From contig NZ_LDUE01000021.1 of the NCBI RefSeq assembly GCF_001038485.1, forward strand, positions 62,001 through 126,000: a DNA stretch of 64,000 nucleotides, written 5' to 3'. Below are positions 8,083 through 17,913 of the stretch, in pieces (within the stretch, counting starts at the first letter, position 1; each line of letters starts with the position of its first letter). The notes beneath the pieces were generated by a model. The model did not search any database. It was not told the DNA's origin and worked only from the letters and a program-made list of their open reading frames with translations. Position numbers and translations under genes: made by a program. The stretch is from Ornithinibacillus californiensis. Its GTDB lineage: Bacteria; Bacillota; Bacilli; Bacillales; Amphibacillaceae.

Positions 8083-9363
8083 CTATCTTCCGGTACGTTT
8101 ACGTTGCATTTCTTCTTCTAATTTTTGTAAGAATTCTTGGTTGCCTTCTGATGCTTTTAGTTTTCTTAGGAATCGTTCTAGGAAATCTGGTGAATCTTGC
8201 ATCGTTTTGCGGATTGCCCACATTTTATCAAGTTGTTGTTTATCAACTAGAAGTTCTTCTTTACGTGTTCCGGAACGTAAAATATCGATTGCAGGGAAGA
8301 TTCTGCGGTTCGCTAAGTTACGGTCTAGATGTAATTCCATATTACCTGTACCTTTAAATTCCTCATAGATAACATCATCCATACGTGAGCCAGTGTCCAC
8401 TAGCGCTGTTGCTAGGATGGTAAAGCTTCCACCCTCTTCGATATTACGTGCTGCACCGAAGAAACGCTTTGGACGGTGGAATGCTGCTGGATCAATACCA
8501 CCTGAAAGCGTACGTCCACTTGGTGGAATTACTAAGTTGTATGCACGCGCTAAACGAGTGATACTATCCATTAACACGATAACGTCACGTTTGTGCTCTA
8601 CTAAACGCATCGCACGTTCTAGTACTAGTTCAGATACTTTAATATGGTTTTCTGGTACTTCATCAAAGGTTGAGCTTACAACATCAACATCTGGATGTAC
8701 CGAGCGCTCAATATCAGTTACTTCCTCAGGACGCTCGTCCACTAACAGAATGATTAATTTCGCTTCTGGATGATTCACAGAGATGCTGTTAGCAATTTCT
8801 TTTAATAGCATCGTTTTACCAGCTTTTGGTGGTGCAACGATTAAACCACGTTGACCAAATCCAACTGGAGCCATTAAATCCATAATACGTGTTGATAAAC
8901 TTTTCGATTCTGTTTCAAGCTTCATGATACGATCTGGATATAATGCTGTTAATGCTGGGAAGTGAACACGTTCTTTCGAGGAGTCAGGGTCTTCGCCATT
9001 AACTGCGTCAACATGTAGTAAACCATAGTAGCGTTCATTTTCCTTTGGAGGGCGAACTTTACCGGATACTTTATCACCATTACGCAGGTCGAACCTACGA
9101 ATTTGTGATGCGGAAATATAAATATCTTCTGCACTCGGTGAGTAGTTGATTGGTCTTAAGAAACCAAATCCTTCTGAAGGAATAATTTCTAATACACCAT
9201 CCATGAAAAGGAAACCATCTTTTTCTGCTTGAGCCTTTAGAATGGAGAAGATTAATTCTTTCTTTGTTAGCTTTGCATAGTAAGATACTTTGTATTCTCT
9301 TGCTAGTGCATAAATTTCTTTTAACGTTAATTCCTGTAGCTTACTTAATGTTAATTCAGCCAT
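8083..9363 (-). CDS. rho: Transcription termination factor Rho
   Basis: Hexameric RNA helicase that ends transcription at Rho-dependent sites. The 426-residue protein has an N-terminal Rho-N domain (LSKLQELTLKEIYALAREY), then an OSB RNA-binding domain (GVLEIIPSEGFGFLRP). The RecA-like ATPase follows, with P-loop APPKAGKTMLL near residue 180 and a Walker B IILLVDERPEEV, with no frameshift. In B. subtilis rho is autoregulated. The 495-bp leader here leaves room for that, but I can only point to a candidate promoter. Confidence 0.97.
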   Translation of the reverse strand: MAELTLSKLQELTLKEIYALAREYKVSYYAKLTKKELIFSILKAQAEKDGFLFMDGVLEIIPSEGFGFLRPINYSPSAEDIYISASQIRRFDLRNGDKVSGKVRPPKENERYYGLLHVDAVNGEDPDSSKERVHFPALTALYPDRIMKLETESKSLSTRIMDLMAPVGFGQRGLIVAPPKAGKTMLLKEIANSISVNHPEAKLIILLVDERPEEVTDIERSVHPDVDVVSSTFDEVPENHIKVSELVLERAMRLVEHKRDVIVLMDSITRLARAYNLVIPPSGRTLSGGIDPAAFHRPKRFFGAARNIEEGGSFTILATALVDTGSRMDDVIYEEFKGTGNMELHLDRNLANRRIFPAIDILRSGTRKEELLVDKQQLDKMWAIRKTMQDSPDFLERFLRKLKASEGNQEFLQKLEEEMQRKRTGR

Positions 9364-9659
9364 AAAATCACCACGCCTATTCCATATACATATTTACTAT
9401 TTTGATAGAAACATTACTGCTTATGTAAAATCTACATGCTACAGCAAAGAATCTTTGATAACGAGAAAAAAGTTGATAAGGCTTATCTGATTATTCAATG
9501 ATATATTACTTCCTGATGTGAAATCTTTTTTTGAAGGGAAGAATAGTTAGAAGCTAGAATAGAAGTTTTTCGGCATCTCTCTAGAAAAGGATTGCCTTAA
9601 ATTTAGGTTTTCATATATTTTGTATAGTAACCAAACAATACTTATCTTAAACATTTACA

Positions 9660-9688
9660 ATGTTAAACGTTTTAATTGAATTATTCAA
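9660..9688 (-). promoter_or_regulatory. Candidate sigma-A promoter for rho
   Basis: On the minus strand TTGAAT (9683-9688), a 17-bp spacer and TAACAT (9660-9665) would give a leader of about 290 nt before the rho ATG. The whole 9364-9858 stretch holds no ORF I trust. It contains this candidate, AT-rich DNA and the glpX hairpin. Confidence 0.35.
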
Positions 9689-9803
9689 TACTTTTTTTAG
9701 GCTTGGAAGATATAATTTGATAGGAGTAAAAGTAGATAGCGTTTCCTGAAGCTAATATTTCATGTCTACCTATGCACCTGAGCTTATTGCAGTTATGAGG
9801 AGT

Positions 9804-9838
9804 GGAAAACATTGGTAAATTAAAACCCAATGTTTTCC
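9804..9838 (-). terminator. Hairpin downstream of glpX
   Basis: GGAAAACATTGG and its complement (CCAATGTTTTCC) flank an 11-nt loop. No clear U-tract follows on the minus strand, so it may stabilise the 3' end rather than terminate. Confidence 0.45.
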
Positions 9839-9858
9839 TGTTATTTAGAAAATCTAGC

Positions 9859-10830
9859 TTACTCTGGCTTCATGACTAAGTTTGGTTTTTTCTTTAAGCT
9901 ATGTTCCCCGTCAATAAAACGAACGGTACCACTTTTTGCGCGCATAACGACAGTCTGTGTTTTCGCTTTGGAGCCTTTAAACTGAACTCCTTTAAGTAGT
10001 TCACCATCTGTTACACCAGTCGCCGCAAAGATGGCGTCATCTCCACCACAGAAGTCATCCATATAAAACACTTTATCGATATCCGTTATACCCATTTTAT
10101 GACAACGGGCAATTTCTTCATCATTTTGTGGGACAAGCTGTCCTTGCATTTCTCCGCCTAAGCATTTTAATGCCATCGCAGCAATAACACCCTCTGGTGC
10201 TCCACCGATACCCATAAACAAATCAATACCTGTTTCATCAAACGCTGTATTGATGGCTGCCGCTACGTCACCATCTTGGATTAATCTAATTCTTGCGCCT
10301 GCTTCTCGAATTTCATCGATTATTTTCTGATGACGTGGACGATCTAATAAAATTACAACTAAATCTTCTATATCTTTATTTTTTGCTTCTGCTACGGCCT
10401 TTAAGTTATCAATGGTCGGAGCGTTAATATCAATTTTCCCTACTGCTTCTGGACCTACAGCAATTTTATTCATGTACATGTCTGGTGCATGAAGTACTTT
10501 ACCATGGTCACCAATGGCAATTACGGTAAGGGCATTTGTTGTTCCACTAGCAACGATATTGGTACCTTCTAATGGGTCTACTGCGATATCTACTAGTGGG
10601 CCTGTACCAGTACCAAGTTTTTCTCCTATGTAAAGCATTGGTGCTTCGTCCATTTCGCCTTCTCCAATAACGACTTTTCCTCGCATTGGAATGGTGTCGA
10701 ATACGTCGCGCATGGCAGTGGTTGCAGCGTCGTCTGCTTCTTCTTTTTTGCCTCTTCCCATCCAGCGTGCGGATGCGAGTGCTGCTGCTTCTGTTACGCG
10801 TACGATTTCCATTGTTAAACTTCTTTCCAA
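9859..10830 (-). CDS. glpX: Class II fructose-1,6-bisphosphatase GlpX
   Basis: Hydrolyses fructose 1,6-bisphosphate in gluconeogenesis. The metal/phosphate residues lie in [15 protein letters not shown] and [11 protein letters not shown] (residues about 55-95), followed by [12 protein letters not shown] and [11 protein letters not shown] prefer the TTG start at 10830 (reads [10 protein letters not shown], 323 residues). It reproduces the B. subtilis GlpX N-terminus and is properly spaced from AAGGGAG. The ATG at 10839 is only one base from that site. It sits in the rho-glpX-murAB-tal-fbaA order typical of Bacillus. Confidence 0.94.
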   Translation of the reverse strand: MERSLTMEIVRVTEAAALASARWMGRGKKEEADDAATTAMRDVFDTIPMRGKVVIGEGEMDEAPMLYIGEKLGTGTGPLVDIAVDPLEGTNIVASGTTNALTVIAIGDHGKVLHAPDMYMNKIAVGPEAVGKIDINAPTIDNLKAVAEAKNKDIEDLVVILLDRPRHQKIIDEIREAGARIRLIQDGDVAAAINTAFDETGIDLFMGIGGAPEGVIAAMALKCLGGEMQGQLVPQNDEEIARCHKMGITDIDKVFYMDDFCGGDDAIFAATGVTDGELLKGVQFKGSKAKTQTVVMRAKSGTVRFIDGEHSLKKKPNLVMKPE

Positions 10831-10921
10831 ATTCTCCATCTCCCTTATAATAAATAACCTCATCCCAATAAAGGTTTATTTATTAAAGCGTAACCTAAAA
10901 TTATCTCTTCTTGCCAAGACC

Positions 10922-11038
10922 GCGGTCCGAATACACTCCGCTTTCCTGCGGGGTGACCGGTGAGCCTCCTCGTGCTACGCACTGTGGGGTCTCACCCTGG
11001 CCACTTCTCCCGCGGGAGTCTCCGTGTATTCGGACCGC
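10922..11038 (-). repeat. GC-rich structured repeat, short form (copy 2)
   Basis: GCGGTCCGAATACAC (10922-10936) pairs perfectly with GTGTATTCGGACCGC (11024-11038). An inner GCGGGG/CCCGC helix follows, and GGTGAG/CTCACC closes an apical loop. The element is 117 bp and lies between murAB and glpX, both minus. It lacks the roughly 66-100-nt apical insertion of the long form. Confidence 0.85.
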
Positions 11039-11111
11039 TTAGTGCTATATACTTTCCATTAATAACCTTTTACACACTTACAGAAAGATAAAAGACAAAT
11101 ATACAAACAGA

Positions 11112-12398
11112 TCACGAATTCTGGAATTGTATTACTTCTTCTTCTGTCATGTCTTCTCGCCAGACGTTGGCTCCGAGGTTGTTTAGTTTTTGTGTCATGT
11201 TTTCGTAGCCTCGGTCGATGTGTTCGAGTCCGGTTATTTCTGTGATGCCGTTGGCCATTAGGCCTGCGATGACGAGGGCTGCGCCTGCTCTTAGGTCACT
11301 GGCTTTTACTCGTGCGCCTTCTAGTTGAACTGGTCCGGATACGATTACGGAACCGCCTTCTACTTTGATAATAGCATTCATTCTTCTTAACTCATCGATA
11401 TGTTTGAGCCTTGCTGAATATATCGTATCGGATACGACACCGGTATTGTGAGCTTTTGTTAGTAGGCTTGTAAATGGTTGCTGGAGGTCTGTTGGAAATC
11501 CAGGATATACAAGCGTCTTAATATCAACGCTTTTGAGTGGGCTTCTTGATGCGATATATAGTTGGTCGTCTGAGTCTTCTACGGTGACACCCATTTCGCG
11601 TAGTTTAGCGAGTAATGATTCTAAATGCTGTGGAATCACATTATCAATGATTACTTCATTTCCTGCGGCAGCTGCTGCAATTGCATAGGTACCTGCTTCA
11701 ATTCGATCTGGAATAATCGTGTGCCTGCAACCGTGTAGTGATGGCACTCCTTCGATACGAATAACATCTGTTCCAACGCCTTTAATCTTCGCACCCATAT
11801 TGGTTAACAAGGTTGCAACATCAATAATCTCTGGTTCTTTTGCAGCATTTTCAATAATGGTCTTTCCCTTTGCACGGACTGCAGCAAGCATAATATTAAT
11901 GGTTGCACCTACACTTACTACATCCAAATAAATACGTGCACCGGTTAATTCTTTTGCTCGAAGGTAAATCGCCCCTTGCTCATTGGTTACTTCTGCACCT
12001 AGTGCTTCGAAACCTTTGATGTGCTGATCAATTGGGCGAGGGCCTAAAAAGCATCCACCTGGTAGGCCAATAACAGCCTTCTTAAACTTACCAAGCATGG
12101 CTCCCATGAAATAATAGGATGCTCGAAGCTTTTTCACCTTACCATTTGGAAGTGGCATGGAAATCATGTTTTCTGGATTAATATGAATTGTTTGACCATC
12201 CCAGCTAACACTTCCACCAATTTCTTCTAATAAATCACTAAGAGTGTATACATCTGAAATCTCAGGCAGTCCTTCGATCGTAACCTCTGAGTCAGCTAGT
12301 ATAGCTGCTGGCAAGAGTGCTACTGCACTGTTTTTGGCTCCACTGATGCGTACCTTACCATTTAAGACATGACCGCCCTCAACTATCATTTTCTGCAT
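11112..12398 (-). CDS. murAB: UDP-N-acetylglucosamine 1-carboxyvinyltransferase (second paralogue)
   Basis: First committed step of peptidoglycan synthesis (enolpyruvyl transfer from PEP to UDP-GlcNAc). The 428-residue protein carries the fosfomycin-reactive catalytic cysteine in [16 protein letters not shown] near residue 115 and the N-terminal [13 protein letters not shown]. Its place between glpX and tal is that of B. subtilis murAB (murZ), the minor copy. The major murAA is elsewhere. The start is the ATG at 12398 (MQKMIVEGG). Extending to 12449 adds an unconserved stretch. The ribosome site is weak (GGGG), and no terminator is evident before copy 2 of the GC-rich repeat. Confidence 0.95.
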   Translation of the reverse strand: MQKMIVEGGHVLNGKVRISGAKNSAVALLPAAILADSEVTIEGLPEISDVYTLSDLLEEIGGSVSWDGQTIHINPENMISMPLPNGKVKKLRASYYFMGAMLGKFKKAVIGLPGGCFLGPRPIDQHIKGFEALGAEVTNEQGAIYLRAKELTGARIYLDVVSVGATINIMLAAVRAKGKTIIENAAKEPEIIDVATLLTNMGAKIKGVGTDVIRIEGVPSLHGCRHTIIPDRIEAGTYAIAAAAAGNEVIIDNVIPQHLESLLAKLREMGVTVEDSDDQLYIASRSPLKSVDIKTLVYPGFPTDLQQPFTSLLTKAHNTGVVSDTIYSARLKHIDELRRMNAIIKVEGGSVIVSGPVQLEGARVKASDLRAGAALVIAGLMANGITEITGLEHIDRGYENMTQKLNNLGANVWREDMTEEEVIQFQNS

Positions 12399-12554
12399 GT
12401 TAAAACCCCGCTTTTGAGGTGAGAACGTTCTAGAGGGACAGTCCCCCATAGAACATTCTCCACTTATTTAAAATATTTCTATACTCATTGTTCACTTGAG
12501 TACAACTGGTTTGTTGATCTTACTTATAGTTTGGTCAGACTAAAGGATTCCATG

Positions 12555-13202
12555 CTACTGATTTGCCTTATTCCAGTCTGCCAAAAATTTCTCTATACCT
12601 TGGTCGGTTAGTGGATGTTTCACAAGCTGACTTAACACCTGATAAGGAACCGTTGCAATATGTGCACCATGAAGTGCTGCATCTGTAACGTGTAATGGAT
12701 GTCTAATGCTTGCAGCAATAATTTCTGTTTCAATACCATGACGGTCAAAGATTTCAGCGATGGTTGCGATTAATTGCATACCATCTTGACCAATATCATC
12801 CAATCTCCCAAGGAATGGTGAAACATATGTAGCTCCAGCTCTCGCCGCTAGAAGGGCTTGGTTTGCATTAAAAATTAATGTGACATTTGTTTTAATACCT
12901 TTATCACTGAACGCTTTAACTGCTTTTAATCCTTCTAACGTCATTGGAACTTTAATGGTGATATTTGGTGCGATTTTTGCTAACTCTAACCCTTCTTCAA
13001 TCATACCTTCAGCATCTTCAGCAATAACTTCTGCACTGACAGAACCAACTGTTACCTCTGTCGTGATTTCTTTCAAGCGATCGTGAAAGGAAACGCCTTC
13101 TTTTGCCACAAGACTAGGGTTGGTTGTAACACCAGCTAGAATACCTAAAGCATTAGCTGACCGAATTTCATCAATATTTGCTGTGTCGATAAAAAATTTC
13201 AT
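12555..13202 (-). CDS. tal: Transaldolase (TalC/FSA type)
   Basis: Transfers a dihydroxyacetone unit between sugar phosphates in the non-oxidative pentose phosphate pathway. The 215-residue short-form protein has [13 protein letters not shown] at the N-terminus, [13 protein letters not shown], and the Schiff-base lysine K84 in NITIKVPMT. The start is at 13202 after GGAGGAAG. It is adjacent to fbaA, a glycolytic/pentose cluster as in B. subtilis. Confidence 0.96.
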   Translation of the reverse strand: MKFFIDTANIDEIRSANALGILAGVTTNPSLVAKEGVSFHDRLKEITTEVTVGSVSAEVIAEDAEGMIEEGLELAKIAPNITIKVPMTLEGLKAVKAFSDKGIKTNVTLIFNANQALLAARAGATYVSPFLGRLDDIGQDGMQLIATIAEIFDRHGIETEIIAASIRHPLHVTDAALHGAHIATVPYQVLSQLVKHPLTDQGIEKFLADWNKANQ

Positions 13203-13325
13203 GTTTTTGACTTCCTCCTCTGACTTGAATTAAGTGCATTTTACAGGAATAGCCCAATCTGTTCGGTCTACATATAGTATACGTAGAAACACGTTAAACA
13301 GAGAGGGCACTTAGCATTATTTTTA

Positions 13326-14180
13326 TTAAGCTTTGTTAGATGATCCGAACTCGCGCATTTTACCAATTACAGTTTGCTTAATTGCTTCTGTACCTGGTCC
13401 TAGATATTTACGAGGATCATATAGTTCTGTTTTCTCATTTAACACTTGGCGTACCGCTTTTGCCTGCGCCATTTGATTCTCTGTGTTTACATTGATTTTA
13501 GCAGTACCAAGTGAAACTGCCTTTTGAATATCTTTTGTAGGAATCCCAGTACCACCGTGCAGTACTAAAGGAACTTGTGTTAGGTTAAGAATTTCTTCCA
13601 TTTCCTTGAAGCCAAGGTTTGGTTCTCCTTGGTATGGTCCATGGACAGAGCCTAAAGCTGGTGCTAAGCAATCAACTCCCGCTTCTTCTACGAGACGTAA
13701 ACATTCTTGTGGATCTGCATAATTGATTCCGCCGATAACGCCGTCTTCTTCTCCACCAACTGTTCCTACTTCTGCTTCAACAGAAACACCATTAATATGT
13801 GCAAGCTCTACTACTTTCTTTGTAAGAGCAATATTTTCTTCTATTGGAGAATGTGATGCATCAATCATAACAGAAGTAAAACCTGCATGAATTGCTTGGG
13901 CACATTTTTCAAAGCTTGAACCATGGTCTAAATGGATTGCAACTGGAACTGTTGTCCCATACTCTTCCATCAGTGATTTCACCATCGCTACCACTACTTT
14001 GAAGCCACCCATATATTTCCCTGCACCTTCAGACACACCTAAAATAACTGGTGATTTTTCCTCTTCTGCAGCTTGCAGAATTGCTTGTATGTACTCCAAG
14101 TTATTTATATTGAATTGTCCAACTGCATATCCATTGTTCTTTGCATCCTCTAGCATTTGTTTCATTGAAACTAATGGCAT
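13326..14180 (-). CDS. fbaA: Fructose-bisphosphate aldolase, class II
   Basis: Zinc-dependent cleavage/condensation of fructose 1,6-bisphosphate. The 284-residue TIM barrel has zinc ligands and catalytic residues in AIHLDHGSS (near residue 85), [22 protein letters not shown] and VLHGGTGIP. The start is the ATG at 14180 with AAGGAGG upstream. It is followed by tal at 123 bp and preceded by spo0F, the standard Bacillus order. Confidence 0.97.
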   Translation of the reverse strand: MPLVSMKQMLEDAKNNGYAVGQFNINNLEYIQAILQAAEEEKSPVILGVSEGAGKYMGGFKVVVAMVKSLMEEYGTTVPVAIHLDHGSSFEKCAQAIHAGFTSVMIDASHSPIEENIALTKKVVELAHINGVSVEAEVGTVGGEEDGVIGGINYADPQECLRLVEEAGVDCLAPALGSVHGPYQGEPNLGFKEMEEILNLTQVPLVLHGGTGIPTKDIQKAVSLGTAKINVNTENQMAQAKAVRQVLNEKTELYDPRKYLGPGTEAIKQTVIGKMREFGSSNKA

Positions 14181-14304
14181 ATCGTTTCCTCCTTCATCTT
14201 ATATAAAGAGATTGATTCATGTTTGTCAATACAATATAAGAATACCAAAGTCAAATACTAGGGCGCAAGGTAATCGAGTTAATGTTACATTTAAAATATT
14301 TCTA

Positions 14305-14667
14305 CTACTCAGCAAGTACTTGATTTATATAATCTCTTACTTCTAGAACATTAAAAGGCTTGGACAGAACCTTGATTAAATTAGGTAATCCTTCTGTCTC
14401 ATCCTTAATATTTTCTGCTAGTCCACTCATTAAAATGGTAGATATTGTTTTATTTTCTTTATTTAATTGTTTTACTACTTCTATCCCATCCATAACAGGC
14501 AACTTATAATCAATCATGATTAAATCAAATGTATGTAATTCAATCATGTTTAATGCTTCTTTCCCCGTTTGTGCGGTGACGACCTCATAACCTTCACTTT
14601 CTAAGAGATCTTCTAATAGCAAGCGAATCCCTACTTCATCATCAACAATTAAAATCTTTCTTCTCAT
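14305..14667 (-). CDS. spo0F: Sporulation phosphorelay response regulator Spo0F
   Basis: Single-domain receiver that takes phosphate from sporulation kinases and passes it to Spo0B. The 120-residue protein has the acidic pair D9-D10 in ILIVDDE, phospho-acceptor D53 in LIMIDYKLP, a Ser in place of the usual Thr (LMSGL), and the conserved lysine in SKPF. The residue matching B. subtilis Spo0F Tyr13 (DDQYGIR) is valine here (DDEVGIR). That position contacts Rap phosphatases, so the interface has changed. The identity rests on the location between pyrG and fbaA plus the receiver fold. The start is at 14667 behind a G-rich site. Confidence 0.9.
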   Translation of the reverse strand: MRRKILIVDDEVGIRLLLEDLLESEGYEVVTAQTGKEALNMIELHTFDLIMIDYKLPVMDGIEVVKQLNKENKTISTILMSGLAENIKDETEGLPNLIKVLSKPFNVLEVRDYINQVLAE

Positions 14668-14835
14668 TTTGACAATATCCCCCCTCAAGTTAACTATTCG
14701 ATATAAAGTACAATAAATCCTTCTTTTTAGCGAACACAACTTTGCCAATTTTTGGCATGAACAGTTAACCTTGTTTCTATGAATTATCTATCTCTATAGC
14801 ATTCACTATAATAACCATTATTCTATATACCCACT

Positions 14836-14842
14836 TGTCGAA
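14836..14842 (+). promoter_or_regulatory. Candidate Spo0A box upstream of spo0F
   Basis: A perfect TGTCGAA (0A-box consensus TGNCGAA) lies about 170 bp before the spo0F ATG. B. subtilis spo0F is controlled by Spo0A~P through upstream 0A boxes. A 7-mer is weak evidence alone. The rest of 14668-14868 shows nothing I can name. Confidence 0.4.
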
Positions 14843-14868
14843 AACATAAAACTATAAATTGAATATAA

Positions 14869-14911
14869 CAAAAAAGTCGCGAATCCTACCACTTTATGGT
14901 AAATTCGCGAC
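14869..14911 (-). terminator. Terminator of pyrG
   Basis: GTCGCGAAT on each arm, with an inner TACCA/TGGTA extension, is followed by a T-run on the minus strand. It lies about 40 bp after the pyrG stop. Confidence 0.8.
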
Positions 14912-14949
14912 TAATCTACTATTTATCTAACTGAGATGGTTAATGCATT

Positions 14950-16692
<1,743 letters not shown>

Positions 16693-16781
16693 TCAGGTTA
16701 GTTATGTAGAAAACGAAGCTTTTATTTGCTTCTTTTCTGCCACTAATGTTTAGATTCCCAATATGTGCTTGTATAAAACAC

Positions 16782-16815
16782 AAAAAGCGCCTCCCCAATA
16801 AAGGGGAAACGCTTT
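16782..16815 (-). terminator. pyrG leader attenuator hairpin
   Basis: On the minus strand the left arm GCGTTTCCCC, a short loop and the right arm GGGGAGGCGC are followed by five T, about 20 nt into the transcript. The left arm is a pyrimidine run (TTTCCCCTTT). In the established B. subtilis pyrG mechanism, low CTP stalls the polymerase at the first C of a GGGC start. Extra G residues are then added by slippage and pair with this pyrimidine run, which prevents the terminator. All parts are visible here. Confidence 0.8.
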
Positions 16816-16836
16816 GAATAAAAAATTTAAAGAGCC

Positions 16837-16873
16837 CAATACAAATTGTACTAACCTGTCCTTTAAAAGTCAA
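16837..16873 (-). promoter_or_regulatory. pyrG sigma-A promoter with GGGC start
   Basis: On the minus strand TTGACT (16868-16873), a 17-bp spacer and TACAAT (16845-16850) are followed seven bases later by GGGCTC starting at 16837. The GGGC initial sequence is what reiterative G addition requires. The -35 lies just past the rpoE stop codon. Confidence 0.85.
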
Positions 16874-16881
16874 GCAGGCAA

Positions 16882-17442
16882 TTATTTTTCTTCTTCAAGA
16901 TCCTCATCGATTTCATCTTCATCAATTTCAGTGAGATCTTCTAATTCATCTTCTTCGACATCGTCGTCATCATCATCGAAGTCATCAAAATCTTCGTCAT
17001 CGATATCGTCAAAATCTTCATCATCGTCTTCATCTAGATCATCGAAATCATCATCGTCTAGAATATCATCGTCATCTAAATCAAGGTCTAGTTCGTCGTC
17101 ATCGATATCTAAATCATCGTCGGCAACTTTCTTCTTCGCCTTTTTCTTTTTCTTCTTCGGTTCGTTATGGATATCTTCATCTATTTGCTCGAATGGGTAC
17201 CAACGTTTTAATCCCCACATATTTGCTCCGAGCGTAATAAATCTACCATCCACATTTAGATCGGTATAGAACTGTGCTAGTGCTTCTTCATTTTGTGCTT
17301 TGGTAATTTCTTTTAGTTCTACAATTTTGTTATAGATATCTCTAAAGTCTAATGCCTTTGTTTCTTCTATCAAGATTTGCTGTGCCAATTCTAGCATTGA
17401 CATTTTTTTGATTTCCTCGCGGCTAAGATTTTCCAAGCTCAC
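16882..17442 (-). CDS. rpoE: RNA polymerase delta subunit
   Basis: Firmicutes-specific RNAP subunit that promotes recycling and lowers nonspecific binding. The 186-residue protein has an N-terminal HARE-HTH-like domain (ELAQQILIEETK, FYTDLNVDGRFITLG, WGLKRWYPFEQID; residues about 1-95). A lysine-rich hinge KKKKKKAKKK follows, then a disordered tail of Asp/Glu to the end. The tail gives a serine-rich antisense ORF (16814-17269) that is not a gene. The start is the ATG at 17442. It is followed by pyrG. Confidence 0.95.
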   Translation of the reverse strand: MSLENLSREEIKKMSMLELAQQILIEETKALDFRDIYNKIVELKEITKAQNEEALAQFYTDLNVDGRFITLGANMWGLKRWYPFEQIDEDIHNEPKKKKKKAKKKVADDDLDIDDDELDLDLDDDDILDDDDFDDLDEDDDEDFDDIDDEDFDDFDDDDDDVEEDELEDLTEIDEDEIDEDLEEEK

Positions 17443-17654
17443 AATACCGCACTCCCTTTTCTTTAATATACAGTTTTTATTCGTAATCTGAGTCCTCCTA
17501 GGGTAGGGTTACTCTTGGTGATTAAAATATGTATGTTTTTAAAAGCTATCATACATTATAAACAAAGTATATGGGATTTATCAAATTTATTTTCTTTGTT
17601 TTTCAAAAGATATATTAAGACTTCCTTCAGATATTTAATTTTCATGCAATATCC

Positions 17655-17837
17655 GCGGCCCGAATACACTCCGCTTTCCTGCGGGGGGCTGGTGAGCCAG
17701 GCAACTACTTGAGTAATCTTCCTTGCTGCCTTGCACCGAGGAAGCCTACTTCGAAGCGATGCTAGCAGACGCAGGTGCATCTGTGGGGTCTCACCTAGGC
17801 CACTAATCCCGCGGGAGTCTCCGTGTATTCGGGCCGC
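17655..17837 (-). repeat. GC-rich structured repeat, long form (copy 3)
   Basis: GCGGCCCGAATACAC (17655-17669) pairs perfectly with GTGTATTCGGGCCGC (17823-17837). GGTGAG and CTCACC flank an apical insertion nearly identical to the one at 7785-8023 (it includes CTTCCTTGCTGCCTTGCACC and GCAGGTGCATCTGTGGGG). It lies between rpoE and icmF; both are minus but the gap is 471 bp. The small ORF 17556-17780 is not a gene. The rest of the gap is AT-rich. Confidence 0.85.
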
Positions 17838-17913
17838 TCAGTGCTTCTAATGTGTAATGAAAATATTTCTTTACGATTACATTTTACAAAAACTAAATAT
17901 CAAAACCCATCCC

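Noticed and set aside
16814-17269. 151-residue serine-rich plus-strand ORF
   Set aside because: It is the antisense of the GAT/GAC/GAA-rich acidic tail of rpoE; low-complexity Ser codons result from the complement of Asp codons.
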